Source of the DNA: Halieaceae bacterium
GTDB taxonomy: Bacteria > Pseudomonadota > Gammaproteobacteria > Pseudomonadales > Halieaceae
Assembly: GCA_016744355.1 (NCBI GenBank)
Contig: JADGEN010000007.1
Coordinates: 1 to 64,000, forward strand
Reading direction: 5' to 3'
DNA: 64,000 bases
Shown here: piece after piece, positions 1-7,587 of the stretch
Numbering within the stretch: position 1 is the stretch's first letter
Layout of the letters: the number at the start of each line of letters is the position of its first letter
The notes under the pieces: model-generated
Databases searched by the model: none
What the model was told of the DNA's origin: nothing
Seen by the model: the letters and a program-made list of their open reading frames with translations, nothing else
Made by a program: the position numbers and the translations under genes

Positions 1-475
1 CGTCAGAGCCGTAAGTTGCAGATGCGCCGCCGGTCAATACTTCTACGCGCTTGATTAGTGCGCCAGGGATCTGGTTGATATCGGCGCCTGTGCCGCTTTG
101 GAGAGGTGTGCCAGCAGGCATGCGGCGACCGTTGATCAACACCAGGGTACGTGCATCACCCAAGTTTCTCAGGTTAAGTGTCGCGGTACCTGTTGCGCCG
201 TTTGATTGGCTGGAGTTCTGATTAGAGTAAACCTGCGGAAGGTTTCTCATCATGTCCTCAACACGCACTGTGCCCTGAAACTTTATTTCCTCGGCATCAA
301 TTTGCGTAACGGGAGATGAGCTAACTAGATTTGCTTTTTGAATACGGGAACCGGTAATAACCACTTCTTCGATCATTGTATCTTCTTGAGCGAAGGCTAC
401 TGATGGCATTACTGCCGCAGCCCCCAGGCCCAAGGCAGCGGATACTGCCATTGTCAGATTATTTTTCTTCAACAT
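1..475 (-). CDS. TonB-dependent receptor, N-terminal part (cut by window edge)
   Basis: Outer-membrane TonB-dependent receptor, of which only the first 158 or so residues lie in the window. Translating from the ATG at 475 gives a signal peptide (MLKKNNLTMAVSAALGLG..., ending near VAFAQ), a TonB-box-like stretch (IEEVVITGSRI) and a plug domain with the conserved LVLINGRRMP and EVLTGGASATYGSD segments. The plug closes the barrel pore until TonB pulls it during substrate import. The barrel lies beyond base 1. The substrate cannot be told from the plug. It sits downstream of a SapC-family gene and a second receptor on the same strand, a grouping seen in marine Cellvibrionales and Caulobacter-type nutrient loci. 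Confidence 0.9.
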   Translation of the reverse strand, partial: MLKKNNLTMAVSAALGLGAAAVMPSVAFAQEDTMIEEVVITGSRIQKANLVSSSPVTQIDAEEIKFQGTVRVEDMMRNLPQVYSNQNSSQSNGATGTATLNLRNLGDARTLVLINGRRMPAGTPLQSGTGADINQIPGALIKRVEVLTGGASATYGSD

Positions 476-592
476 AAAATTAAACCCCTGATTTTTTTAA
501 TATGTGAAAGCATCGCAGCCTATTGCTGCAGAACACGTACAGTAAACGAAATGTTGATGTGATTCCTCAAGGCGCACTCAGAATGTGTGAAC

Positions 593-622
593 TATTCACG
601 TTTTTATAAAGGAACTTGTCAA
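593..622 (-). promoter_or_regulatory. possible sigma-70 promoter for the partial TonB receptor
   Basis: On the minus strand a perfect TTGACA (617-622) is followed after 18 bases by TGAATA (593-598). This would leave a leader of about 110 bases before the receptor start at 475. The -10 box is poor, so the call is tentative. Confidence 0.3.
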
Positions 623-642
623 AGTACCAAATTTATTCGGAG

Positions 643-1407
643 TTACTTGGCCTGGGAGGCAGCCATTAGTTCTCTTCGGCGTAGGAGTCGGCTCCAGTTC
701 TCCAAAGAAAAGAGATGGGCAAAGATATAAGACAGATAACCTGCTTTGTGCAGTTCGGCTAATACAGCTGGCGATAAGGCATTTAACCGGCTACTGTCCA
801 CTGCGTAGTAGCTTGCCAGGGGTTCTCCATCGGCACCCTCGCTACCCGCGAGGTGCTGAAGGGTGATTAAATCCAGCTCTAAAAGTCTTTTTGAGAATTG
901 AGCACTGTGTCGTCGTTCTGCTTCAAATTTTAAGCAAAAATCAATGCCCGATTGAGTGTTTTCGGTCACTCCATCTTCATCGAAGAAAGGGAACTCTGGC
1001 GTGTCCGAGATCTCGGGGCTGGAGCGATCGATGACAACGGCAAATTGATCACCGGTGTCTTCGGCGAATGCAAAGGGGTGGCGGCGCAAGTACGAGGGGA
1101 TGTAGGTGAGAATCTCCCATTGTCCACTGCTGTTGACAAACATATTGTGATTTTCCATTACCGATAAAACGGCAAGGGGAACAGCCGTGTCGATATCTGA
1201 AAAAATTACGGGGTAGTTTTTCTGTGCTGAATAAATCTCACCTGCAATCAAGGGTACGGTATTGGTTGCCTGCGCGAACAAGTAGGACTTTTTGTCGGGA
1301 GATATCCCCAGCTTGGAATGAACATCCTTCCGCAGTAGCTCTGGTTTTTCATAGAGGAACATTTTGCCCTTGGGCTGCTTGGATTGAGGGGCGTTTTTTT
1401 CAGTCAT
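643..1407 (-). CDS. SapC family protein
   Basis: 254-residue protein of the SapC family (Pfam PF07277). The N-terminal half carries family-typical patterns such as FAQATNTVPLIAGEI, the YPVIFSD segment and IPSYLRRHPFAF. There is no signal peptide or membrane segment, so it is probably cytoplasmic. The molecular function is not known. The name comes from an S-layer-linked gene in Campylobacter, but in Cellvibrionales and Caulobacterales these genes are usually found beside TonB-dependent receptors, as here. It starts at ATG 1407, 77 bases downstream of the preceding receptor gene on the same strand. That gap contains a run of eight G at 1455-1462. The assignment to the family is firm; any function is inference. 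Confidence 0.85.
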   Translation of the reverse strand: MTEKNAPQSKQPKGKMFLYEKPELLRKDVHSKLGISPDKKSYLFAQATNTVPLIAGEIYSAQKNYPVIFSDIDTAVPLAVLSVMENHNMFVNSSGQWEILTYIPSYLRRHPFAFAEDTGDQFAVVIDRSSPEISDTPEFPFFDEDGVTENTQSGIDFCLKFEAERRHSAQFSKRLLELDLITLQHLAGSEGADGEPLASYYAVDSSRLNALSPAVLAELHKAGYLSYIFAHLFSLENWSRLLRRRELMAASQAK

Positions 1408-1484
1408 ATCTGTCTGCTTCAGCGAAAATCAGGAGGGTTATGATAGCGTCATCCGGGGGGGGTGACACCCACTTTCCTCAACTT

Positions 1485-4460
1485 CTAAAATCGTTGGCTT
1501 AGCTTGGTGTACCAGAACCGGCCTTTCAGTTCGTGGCTTCGCCCATCGATATTGTCGTTAAACGCTGATGAGGCCAGCGGTGCTTTCTCGTCTAACAGGT
1601 TGTCTACGCCCATGGTCCAACGCAGCCCATTCAAAACATCGAATTTGTAACCAAACTGCAGGTCGTGCACCATCCAGGATTTAATGTCGCGGGTTTGTTG
1701 GGACTCGGGAATGAGCTCTTCCATTTCGCCGACAAAATGAATTTGATAGTTACTGCGCCAGCGCTCTCCGGACCAGCGCAGGTTGAGTTGCCCTTTCCAT
1801 TTAGGGATGCCACCCAGACCTTCTGATGCCTCGTCGCGAAAGGTCCCCGCCAGATCCAGTAGTGGTGCCGATGTGTCCAGACGAGTCAGAAACTCGTCGA
1901 TATAAGTTGCCCCTCCCAGGAGGGAAAACTGGCCCCAACTTTTGCGGGGTACGTGGTAGGTTATGGCCAGATCAACGCCGCGTACCTTTCGTTGGCCCAC
2001 ATTTATTTTGTTTGCAGTAATTAATTGCAGATTGCCCTGGGCGTCTCGCTCTACGCTGTCTTCGAAGCGGCCGCGCAACGCGTTCTGGTTGACCACAAAC
2101 TGTGCGCTGGAATCGATGACATCGTCTTGTTCAATTTGGAAGTAATCCGCAGATAACATAATGCCCGGGTTAGCTTGAGGCATCCAAACGATGCCCGCTC
2201 CATAGGAGTCTGAGGTTTCCGCTTTTAGCTTTGGGTTGCCTCCCTTGATGGTGAGAAATTGGTTGCGGGTGGCATCGGCAAGCTGGGTGCAACCGGGCAG
2301 TACGCCTATGTTGGCAGGGACTGTGCAGGGATCGTTGATAAAGGCCTGCTCTTCGGTGTTGCCTTCATAGAGCTCGTTCAAGCTCGGGGCTCTGAAACCG
2401 TCGGCATAGGTGGCGCGCAGCAAAATGGCAGGGTCTATTTGAAAGCGTATGCCCACCTTTGGATTGGTGGAGTTGCGGAAATCTCTATAGTTAGAGAAAC
2501 GCACTGCCGTATCAATGTCCAGAGACGACAAGCCGTTGTCGCTGCGCCAGAGCGGGAAGGCGAGTTCCGCATAGAGCTCGGTCACTCGCCGATCGCCGCT
2601 GGTGGCTTCGAAATTAGTGGCACCGATTGTACTGGTGGAGGCCAGAAGAGCGTCCGGGCGCTTATCGGTGGACTCCCGGCGGTGCTCTATCCCCATTGCG
2701 AGATCTGTGCTGCCATAGGGCAGTTTAAGCGCCTGTCTGCTAAAGCCCATGCTAATGGTTTTGAGCTCTGAGCTGCCGCGTACTTTGCCGCTGGCGACGA
2801 TATAATTGATTTGTTCCTCTGTGATTGAGCCCGGTTCGCCGAGCAAGTTTATGGGTACGCAATCATCTATCGCAGCACCCTGGCAGTTGTCGGACGGCCC
2901 CAGTCCCCGTTGAAGTCTGTCCGCGTTGACTATATTTCGGCTGGCTTCGCTGGCCCGGCTTTCGCTCCAGCCAAAATTTATGTCCCAATTCCAGTCGTCG
3001 TATAGGCCCTCCAGTGTCGCACTAACACGAGAGGTCTCTGATTCATTTTGTTGTCTTCTTGCTGGAAATTCTACTAAACGTCGGCGAACATCCTTGATAT
3101 CTTTGCCAAAAGGGTTGTAAATATTGGATGCTGACACGACCAGTGGAGTTTGCTCAAAAGCGGTGAAGATCGGTGTGGGGGCGAGTCTGGCTTCGGCGCG
3201 TGTTTCAAGGTAGCTGACCTCCAACATGGCAGTAATCTGTTCATTGAGGTCGTAGCTTAGGTTGGAGTAGATACTGTTTCTTTCCAGAGGCACTACAGCG
3301 CTAGTAACTGCTTGATAATTATAAAGATCTTCGTCAGTTGCGGCGCGGTACCGGCCCTCATCAAGGATCACCGTCTTGCCGTCGCCCAGGGTTATGCGGG
3401 CAGCGGGCGTTGCACTGGAGCGTTGGTCAGTTCCCCCAAGTCGTCGGGTATCAGCACTGCGCGATACGCTTCGGTCCCGGCTATAAATAGGCTTTTGATC
3501 GTAGAAGGAGCCGCTGATGAAAAACGAGCCGTTTGGGATACCGGTACCGTATTGAAGTGTCTGTGTTTGGGTGCGTAAATCACCGGTCTGCGCCTGCCCC
3601 AAGAAGGTTTCTGCCAGAAATCCATGAAAGTCCTGTTTCATGATGATATTGACCACACCGGCGATGGCATCGGAACCGTATATGGCCGAGGCCCCATCCT
3701 TCAAGATTTCGATACGTTCCACAGCCGCCGGGGGTATGCTGTTGAGATCGACAGATTCGCCGGCCAAGCCGTCATTGGCCACTCGCCTACCATTAATGAG
3801 GACTAGAGTATTGCTGGATGGCAGTCCTCGCAGCGTGACTGTGGCGGTGCCGTCACCCCCGTTGGAGATGGCGGTACTGGCAGAGTTTCCTGCAACCGCG
3901 GGGACAAATTTGAGCAGCTCACCGAGGGTTTGTGCGCCACTGAGCTCAATATCGGGGGAGGAAATTATGTCGACGGGCGCAGTTCCGTTATGGTTTGCGT
4001 GGCGAATGCGTGAGCCGGTGGTATGGGTTCCGTAAATCCAGGTTTCCTCCAGCCCCGGCGCGTATATCGGGTATTTACTGAGTGTTAGTTCGGAGTTGGC
4101 GCATTGCGCATTGCTTTGTGCCTGATCATCGCAGCGAGCTTCGTAAACGGCGATAACCCGGGAATCCACCAGCTTCCAGGTAAGCTTAGTGTCGCTCAAA
4201 AGGTGGTTTAAGGCCTCATCAGAGCTCATGGTCCCCGTTAGTGGGGGGGCTGTCAGGTTGCGGGCAATGCGTGAAGAGAAAACTATGGCCAGGCCACTCT
4301 GGCGGCTAAATTGAATGAGTGCCGGGGCCAACTGCGGGGCATTGATCACAAATTGCATTGTTTGGGGCGTATTGGCACGCACCACAATGGCGTTCAGGCA
4401 GGAAAAAAGTACCGCAGCGCAAAGAAACAGCAGGCTGTGCGGGGGCTCCGAGGGTTTCGT
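1485..4460 (-). CDS. TonB-dependent receptor with N-terminal STN signalling domain
   Basis: FecA-type outer-membrane receptor. The mature part starts with an STN domain (FVINAPQLAPALIQFSRQSG onward, about 75 residues). A plug follows (LRGLPSSNTLVLINGRRV, EILKDGASAIYGSDAIAGVV), then a long 22-strand-type barrel ending in the usual terminal phenylalanine (KLSQRF). STN domains contact a FecR anti-sigma factor, and fecR- and fecI-like genes lie directly upstream. The first canonical start is GTG 4385, but that would remove the signal peptide. In frame upstream lies KPSEPPHSLLFLCAAV... ending VVRA, a convincing signal sequence. Its apparent start is ACG at 4458-4460, six bases after a GGGAGAA ribosome site. 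The gene is therefore drawn from ACG. The true start is unproven and the gene may be poorly translated. Confidence 0.85.
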   Translation of the reverse strand, partial: TKPSEPPHSLLFLCAAVLFSCLNAIVVRANTPQTMQFVINAPQLAPALIQFSRQSGLAIVFSSRIARNLTAPPLTGTMSSDEALNHLLSDTKLTWKLVDSRVIAVYEARCDDQAQSNAQCANSELTLSKYPIYAPGLEETWIYGTHTTGSRIRHANHNGTAPVDIISSPDIELSGAQTLGELLKFVPAVAGNSASTAISNGGDGTATVTLRGLPSSNTLVLINGRRVANDGLAGESVDLNSIPPAAVERIEILKDGASAIYGSDAIAGVVNIIMKQDFHGFLAETFLGQAQTGDLRTQTQTLQYGTGIPNGSFFISGSFYDQKPIYSRDRSVSRSADTRRLGGTDQRSSATPAARITLGDGKTVILDEGRYRAATDEDLYNYQAVTSAVVPLERNSIYSNLSYDLNEQITAMLEVSYLETRAEARLAPTPIFTAFEQTPLVVSASNIYNPFGKDIKDVRRRLVEFPARRQQNESETSRVSATLEGLYDDWNWDINFGWSESRASEASRNIVNADRLQRGLGPSDNCQGAAIDDCVPINLLGEPGSITEEQINYIVASGKVRGSSELKTISMGFSRQALKLPYGSTDLAMGIEHRRESTDKRPDALLASTSTIGATNFEATSGDRRVTELYAELAFPLWRSDNGLSSLDIDTAVRFSNYRDFRNSTNPKVGIRFQIDPAILLRATYADGFRAPSLNELYEGNTEEQAFINDPCTVPANIGVLPGCTQLADATRNQFLTIKGGNPKLKAETSDSYGAGIVWMPQANPGIMLSADYFQIEQDDVIDSSAQFVVNQNALRGRFEDSVERDAQGNLQLITANKINVGQRKVRGVDLAITYHVPRKSWGQFSLLGGATYIDEFLTRLDTSAPLLDLAGTFRDEASEGLGGIPKWKGQLNLRWSGERWRSNYQIHFVGEMEELIPESQQTRDIKSWMVHDLQFGYKFDVLNGLRWTMGVDNLLDEKAPLASSAFNDNIDGRSHELKGRFWYTKLSQRF

Positions 4461-4466
4461 GGTCTG

Positions 4467-4473
4467 TTCTCCC
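4467..4473 (-). promoter_or_regulatory. ribosome binding site supporting a non-canonical ACG start
   Basis: The minus strand reads GGGAGAA, six bases before the ACG that begins the signal-peptide reading frame of the STN receptor. No ATG, GTG or TTG lies between this site and the hydrophobic stretch. The only in-frame ATG farther upstream (4506-4508) meets a TAA two codons later. Confidence 0.5.
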
Positions 4474-4540
4474 GCAATAGTTACTGTGGCAGCTAGAACT
4501 TAAGCCATTCGCTGGGAGCTAACAAGACCTGCAGGTGTTT

Positions 4541-5530
4541 TTATCTTGGTTCGGGCGCCGGAGTGAGTGCGATGCTATTAGCCCCGACAGCTGTAGTTTT
4601 AAGGCCAAGGCTGAGCTGAAGAGCCTGTAAGATCGGGTCGAGTTCGCTCAGTTTAAATGCGCCGGAGACGCTGAGCGTGGCGATACTGGGGTCGGAAACC
4701 AGTATATGGATGTCGTGGTAGCGCTCAATTTGTGTAATTAACTCCACCAGAGGCATGTTTTGAGCAATGAGCTCGCCGTGTTGCCAGGCTGTTTGTTGGC
4801 TTACATTGGCCCTGGTTATGGTTTTCAGCCCGGTGCTAGTCGCCTTAATTTGTTGATTGGCATGAAGAATTTCAGTCTTCGCTACCCGGTTCGGCGTGTT
4901 TCCCAGCCCGGTAACCTTCACCACGCCTTCAACTACTGTGATGTTGGAGGTGCCGTTGCTTCGGTATATGTTAAAGGCCGTTCCGATGGCTGTAACCTGC
5001 GCGCTGCCCGCCTTAACCTCAAAGGGGCGCTCGGGGTCTTTGGCGACCTGGAAAAATGCTTCGCCCTTTATTAGCTTCAGTGCGCGGAGCTTCTCGTCGA
5101 ATGATACGGCGACTCGTGAGTTGGTGTTGAGGGTGAGGGTGGAGCCATCTTCTAGCTTGACGGTTTGTTGCTCACCCAAAGCAGTTTGGTAAAGTAATTC
5201 CGCAGTGGGCTGCCTGGATGCAGGCCAGAGAGCCAGAGCGAGCATCAGGCAGGCGGCAGCTCCAATTGCTCCCTTAACCCAGCTGCTGTGATTTGCGGCC
5301 GGATGCCTGATGATATCGGGAGAACCTGAGTATAACTGTTGGACGCTGGCCAAGTCGGCCCACATGTCGAGCATGGAGTCCATAGCTTGCTTGTTGCGGG
5401 AATCCTGTGCCAGCCACAGGGCAAACTGCTGATGGTCTTTGGCAGAGGCAGAACCGGAGCGGAACCGTGCAATCCAGCCCAGGGCTGTATTGTGGATACT
5501 CTCGGTTGAATCAAACTGCCTTTCCTGCAT
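4541..5530 (-). CDS. FecR-family anti-sigma factor / transmembrane signal regulator
   Basis: 329-residue inner-membrane anti-sigma factor. Residues 1-65 form the cytoplasmic FecR N-terminal (DUF4880) region, with the pattern ALGWIARFRSG and FALWLAQD. One membrane helix lies near 86-104 (AIGAAACLMLALALWP). The periplasmic FecR domain (GEQQTVKLEDGSTLTLNTNS, FEVKAGSAQVTAIGTAFNIY) follows. The C-terminal part (about 255-325) resembles an STN-like DUF4974 domain. It should hold the adjacent ECF sigma factor inactive until the STN receptor signals substrate. The ATG at 5530 is preferred because AGGGA lies six bases before it; an earlier in-frame ATG at 5569 has no ribosome site. Confidence 0.9.
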   Translation of the reverse strand: MQERQFDSTESIHNTALGWIARFRSGSASAKDHQQFALWLAQDSRNKQAMDSMLDMWADLASVQQLYSGSPDIIRHPAANHSSWVKGAIGAAACLMLALALWPASRQPTAELLYQTALGEQQTVKLEDGSTLTLNTNSRVAVSFDEKLRALKLIKGEAFFQVAKDPERPFEVKAGSAQVTAIGTAFNIYRSNGTSNITVVEGVVKVTGLGNTPNRVAKTEILHANQQIKATSTGLKTITRANVSQQTAWQHGELIAQNMPLVELITQIERYHDIHILVSDPSIATLSVSGAFKLSELDPILQALQLSLGLKTTAVGANSIALTPAPEPR

Positions 5531-5637
5531 CTTGCTTCCCTGCACCGGGGTACACTGCCCCAAGCTCATTTATAATATAATCAAGCTGTTTAATGCAGCT
5601 TGTCCCTTTTAGTAAAACGAATAAAGCGCCGAACTCC

Positions 5638-6204
5638 TCATTGTTTATTGCCCTCGGATGCAGGTCCACCTTCTTCGTAATAGGTGGCCAGTCGTGCGCG
5701 ACAGTGTTTCAGTGCTTGTAATATGTATTTTTCTACACTCGAAACAGAGACGTCCATTTCTCGGGCGATGTCATTGTAGGATAGTCCATTATTGCGATGC
5801 AGCAAAAATGCCTGTTTTGTCTTAAAGGGTAGTTCTTCTACAGCGCTATAGATGGCGTCGAGTTTTTCTCTAGCACTGATGATCTGCTCTGGCGAAGCGG
5901 CGATGGCGTTGATGTCGAGCGGTTCGCCGTCTACGGCAAGATTTTTTTCCGCCTTGAGAAAGCGAAAGTGCAAAGTTTTGCGGCGCAGCTGATCGATGGC
6001 GAGATTGCTGGCAACTTGAAACAGGAACGCGCGGGCATTATCGAGCTGCTCAGGTTGCTCCATGCGATGCAGGCGTAAAAAGGCATCCTGGGCCACCTCT
6101 GCAGCATCTTCCGGGTTGTCCAGCTTGCGCGCGAGAAACTTCTCCAGGTGCGTGCCATGCAGCGCCACCAGCTCAGCCAGAAATTGGTCTTTATCTATTG
6201 CCAC
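5638..6204 (-). CDS. ECF RNA polymerase sigma factor, FecI-like
   Basis: 188-residue extracytoplasmic-function sigma factor. Region 2 covers about 12-78 (DAAEVAQDAFLRLHR, then FLFQVASNLAIDQLRRK). Region 4 covers about 115-170 with a helix-turn-helix (GLSYNDIAREMDVSVSSVEK). The pairing with the FecR protein 107 bases downstream and the STN receptor after it is the classic iron-citrate-type cell-surface signalling layout, but the substrate is unknown. The start is GTG 6204. It lies only 32 bases after the stop of serA on the same strand and no terminator is visible between them, so some expression may come by read-through from serA. Confidence 0.93.
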   Translation of the reverse strand: MAIDKDQFLAELVALHGTHLEKFLARKLDNPEDAAEVAQDAFLRLHRMEQPEQLDNARAFLFQVASNLAIDQLRRKTLHFRFLKAEKNLAVDGEPLDINAIAASPEQIISAREKLDAIYSAVEELPFKTKQAFLLHRNNGLSYNDIAREMDVSVSSVEKYILQALKHCRARLATYYEEGGPASEGNKQ

Positions 6205-6236
6205 GTATGGTTAACATCTCGTCAATCGGAGCGTCT

Positions 6237-7478
6237 CTAGAATAGCACTCGCGAGCGGATTGTCCCTTCAATTGTCGCTAATTTACCCAGCGCCAAGTCG
6301 CTGTACTGTGTATCTACATCCATTACTACATAGCCGATGGAGTCGTTGGTTTGCAGGTATTGTGCCGTGACGTTGAGATTGTTCTCAGAAAACACACTAT
6401 TTATGGCGCTCATAATTCCGGGCACGTTATGGTGGATATGCAGCAGGCGATGGCTGTCTTCGTGTCCTGGCAAGGAAACACCGGGAAAATTAACCGAGGA
6501 AGTGGTGGTGCCATTGTCACTGTAGTGCGCAAGCTTTTCTGCGACCTCGCTGCCGATGTTTTCCTGTGCTTCGACCGTGCTACCGCCGATATGAGGCGTT
6601 AGCAGGGCGTTATCAAAGCGACGCAGTGGAGAAATGAATTCGTCATCATTGGAGCGCGGTTCTACTGGAAAGACATCGATAGCGGCCCCCCCCAGTTTGC
6701 GGCTTTCCAGTGCGTTGGCTAATGCATCAATATCTACAACGGTTCCGCGCGAGGCGTTGATGAGAATACTGCCCTGGGTCATCTGTGCGAGCTGTTTCGC
6801 ACCAATCATCATGTGCGTGCCGGGGTTTTCCGGTACGTGCAAGCTGACCACATCGGAGTTGGACAGCAATTGCTCCAGTGTTGCGACTTGCCTGGAATTG
6901 CCCAGGGGCAGTCGGTTGCTTACATCAAAGAAGCACACTTGCATTCCGAGACTCTCAGCTATGATGCCCAGCTGCATGCCAATATTACCGTAACCGACAA
7001 TGCCCAACCTCTTTCCGCGAATTTCAAAGGAGTTGGTGGCAGTTTTAAGCCATTCCCCACGGTGCGCTGCCGCATTTTTCTCCGCGATTCCACGCAGTAA
7101 TAAAATGGACTCGGCTATGACTAGCTCGGCCACGCTACGCGTATTTGAGAAAGGCGCATTGAACACAACAATCCCACGTTTGGTGGCGGCCTCCAGGTCT
7201 ATCTGGTTAGTGCCTATACAGAAGCAACCCACAGCAATTAATTTCTTGGCTGCCTCTAGTACGTCGTCTGTGAGCTGGGTGCGAGAGCGTATGCCGACAA
7301 AATGGGCGTTGGCGATAGCGGCCTTGAGTTCTTCCGGGGGCAGGGCCTTTTTATGTTGTTCGATATTGGTGTAGCCCGCTCTGTTGAGGGTTTCGACGGC
7401 GGAGGGGTGTACACCTTCCAACAGTAGAAACTTGATTTTGCTTTTTTCCAGTGAGGTTTTGTGAAGAAGAGGAGGCAT
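6237..7478 (-). CDS. serA: D-3-phosphoglycerate dehydrogenase
   Basis: First step of serine synthesis: oxidises 3-phosphoglycerate to phosphohydroxypyruvate. The 413-residue protein matches E. coli SerA in length and sequence pattern (LEKSKIKFLLLEGVH, GCFCIGTNQIDL, FNAPFSNTRSVAELV). It has the Rossmann motif GIVGYGNIGMQLG, the catalytic His in LLTPHIGGST, and a C-terminal ACT domain (LHIHHNVPGIMSAIN) that normally gives serine feedback. The ATG at 7478 is chosen because the residues before it match nothing in SerA and would overlap the divergent gene. It diverges from a D-2-hydroxyglutarate dehydrogenase across a long palindrome. Confidence 0.96.
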   Translation of the reverse strand: MPPLLHKTSLEKSKIKFLLLEGVHPSAVETLNRAGYTNIEQHKKALPPEELKAAIANAHFVGIRSRTQLTDDVLEAAKKLIAVGCFCIGTNQIDLEAATKRGIVVFNAPFSNTRSVAELVIAESILLLRGIAEKNAAAHRGEWLKTATNSFEIRGKRLGIVGYGNIGMQLGIIAESLGMQVCFFDVSNRLPLGNSRQVATLEQLLSNSDVVSLHVPENPGTHMMIGAKQLAQMTQGSILINASRGTVVDIDALANALESRKLGGAAIDVFPVEPRSNDDEFISPLRRFDNALLTPHIGGSTVEAQENIGSEVAEKLAHYSDNGTTTSSVNFPGVSLPGHEDSHRLLHIHHNVPGIMSAINSVFSENNLNVTAQYLQTNDSIGYVVMDVDTQYSDLALGKLATIEGTIRSRVLF

Positions 7479-7511
7479 TGCGCTAAGTCCGTGATAAGTG
7501 TGGCTGGGCTG

Positions 7512-7555
7512 AGATTCAGAGGGCGCGTATGTTAACATATGCGCCCTCTGAATCT
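7512..7555. promoter_or_regulatory. 44-base near-perfect palindrome between serA and D-2-hydroxyglutarate dehydrogenase
   Basis: The two arms of 22 bases are complementary except for one pair (G7527 against T7540). The dyad centres on GTTAAC (7531-7536), and the outer arms carry TTCAGAGGGCGC and GCGCCCTCTGAA. It sits 33 bases before the serA ATG and 32 bases before the divergent TTG start. It could be a large operator for a shared regulator or a hairpin in either leader. There is no T-run on either side, so a simple terminator is unlikely. Confidence 0.7.
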
Positions 7556-7587
7556 GCGCACTGTGAAAATTACCCGAGGACGTTCGT

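Noticed and set aside
1455-1462. Run of eight G as a phase-variation switch
   Set aside because: It lies in the 77-base gap between the receptor and SapC genes, outside any reading frame and not between promoter boxes that I can see.
2259-2771. Open frame of 170 codons on the plus strand
   Set aside because: It lies wholly antisense to the barrel part of the STN receptor, has no ribosome site and no recognisable protein pattern.
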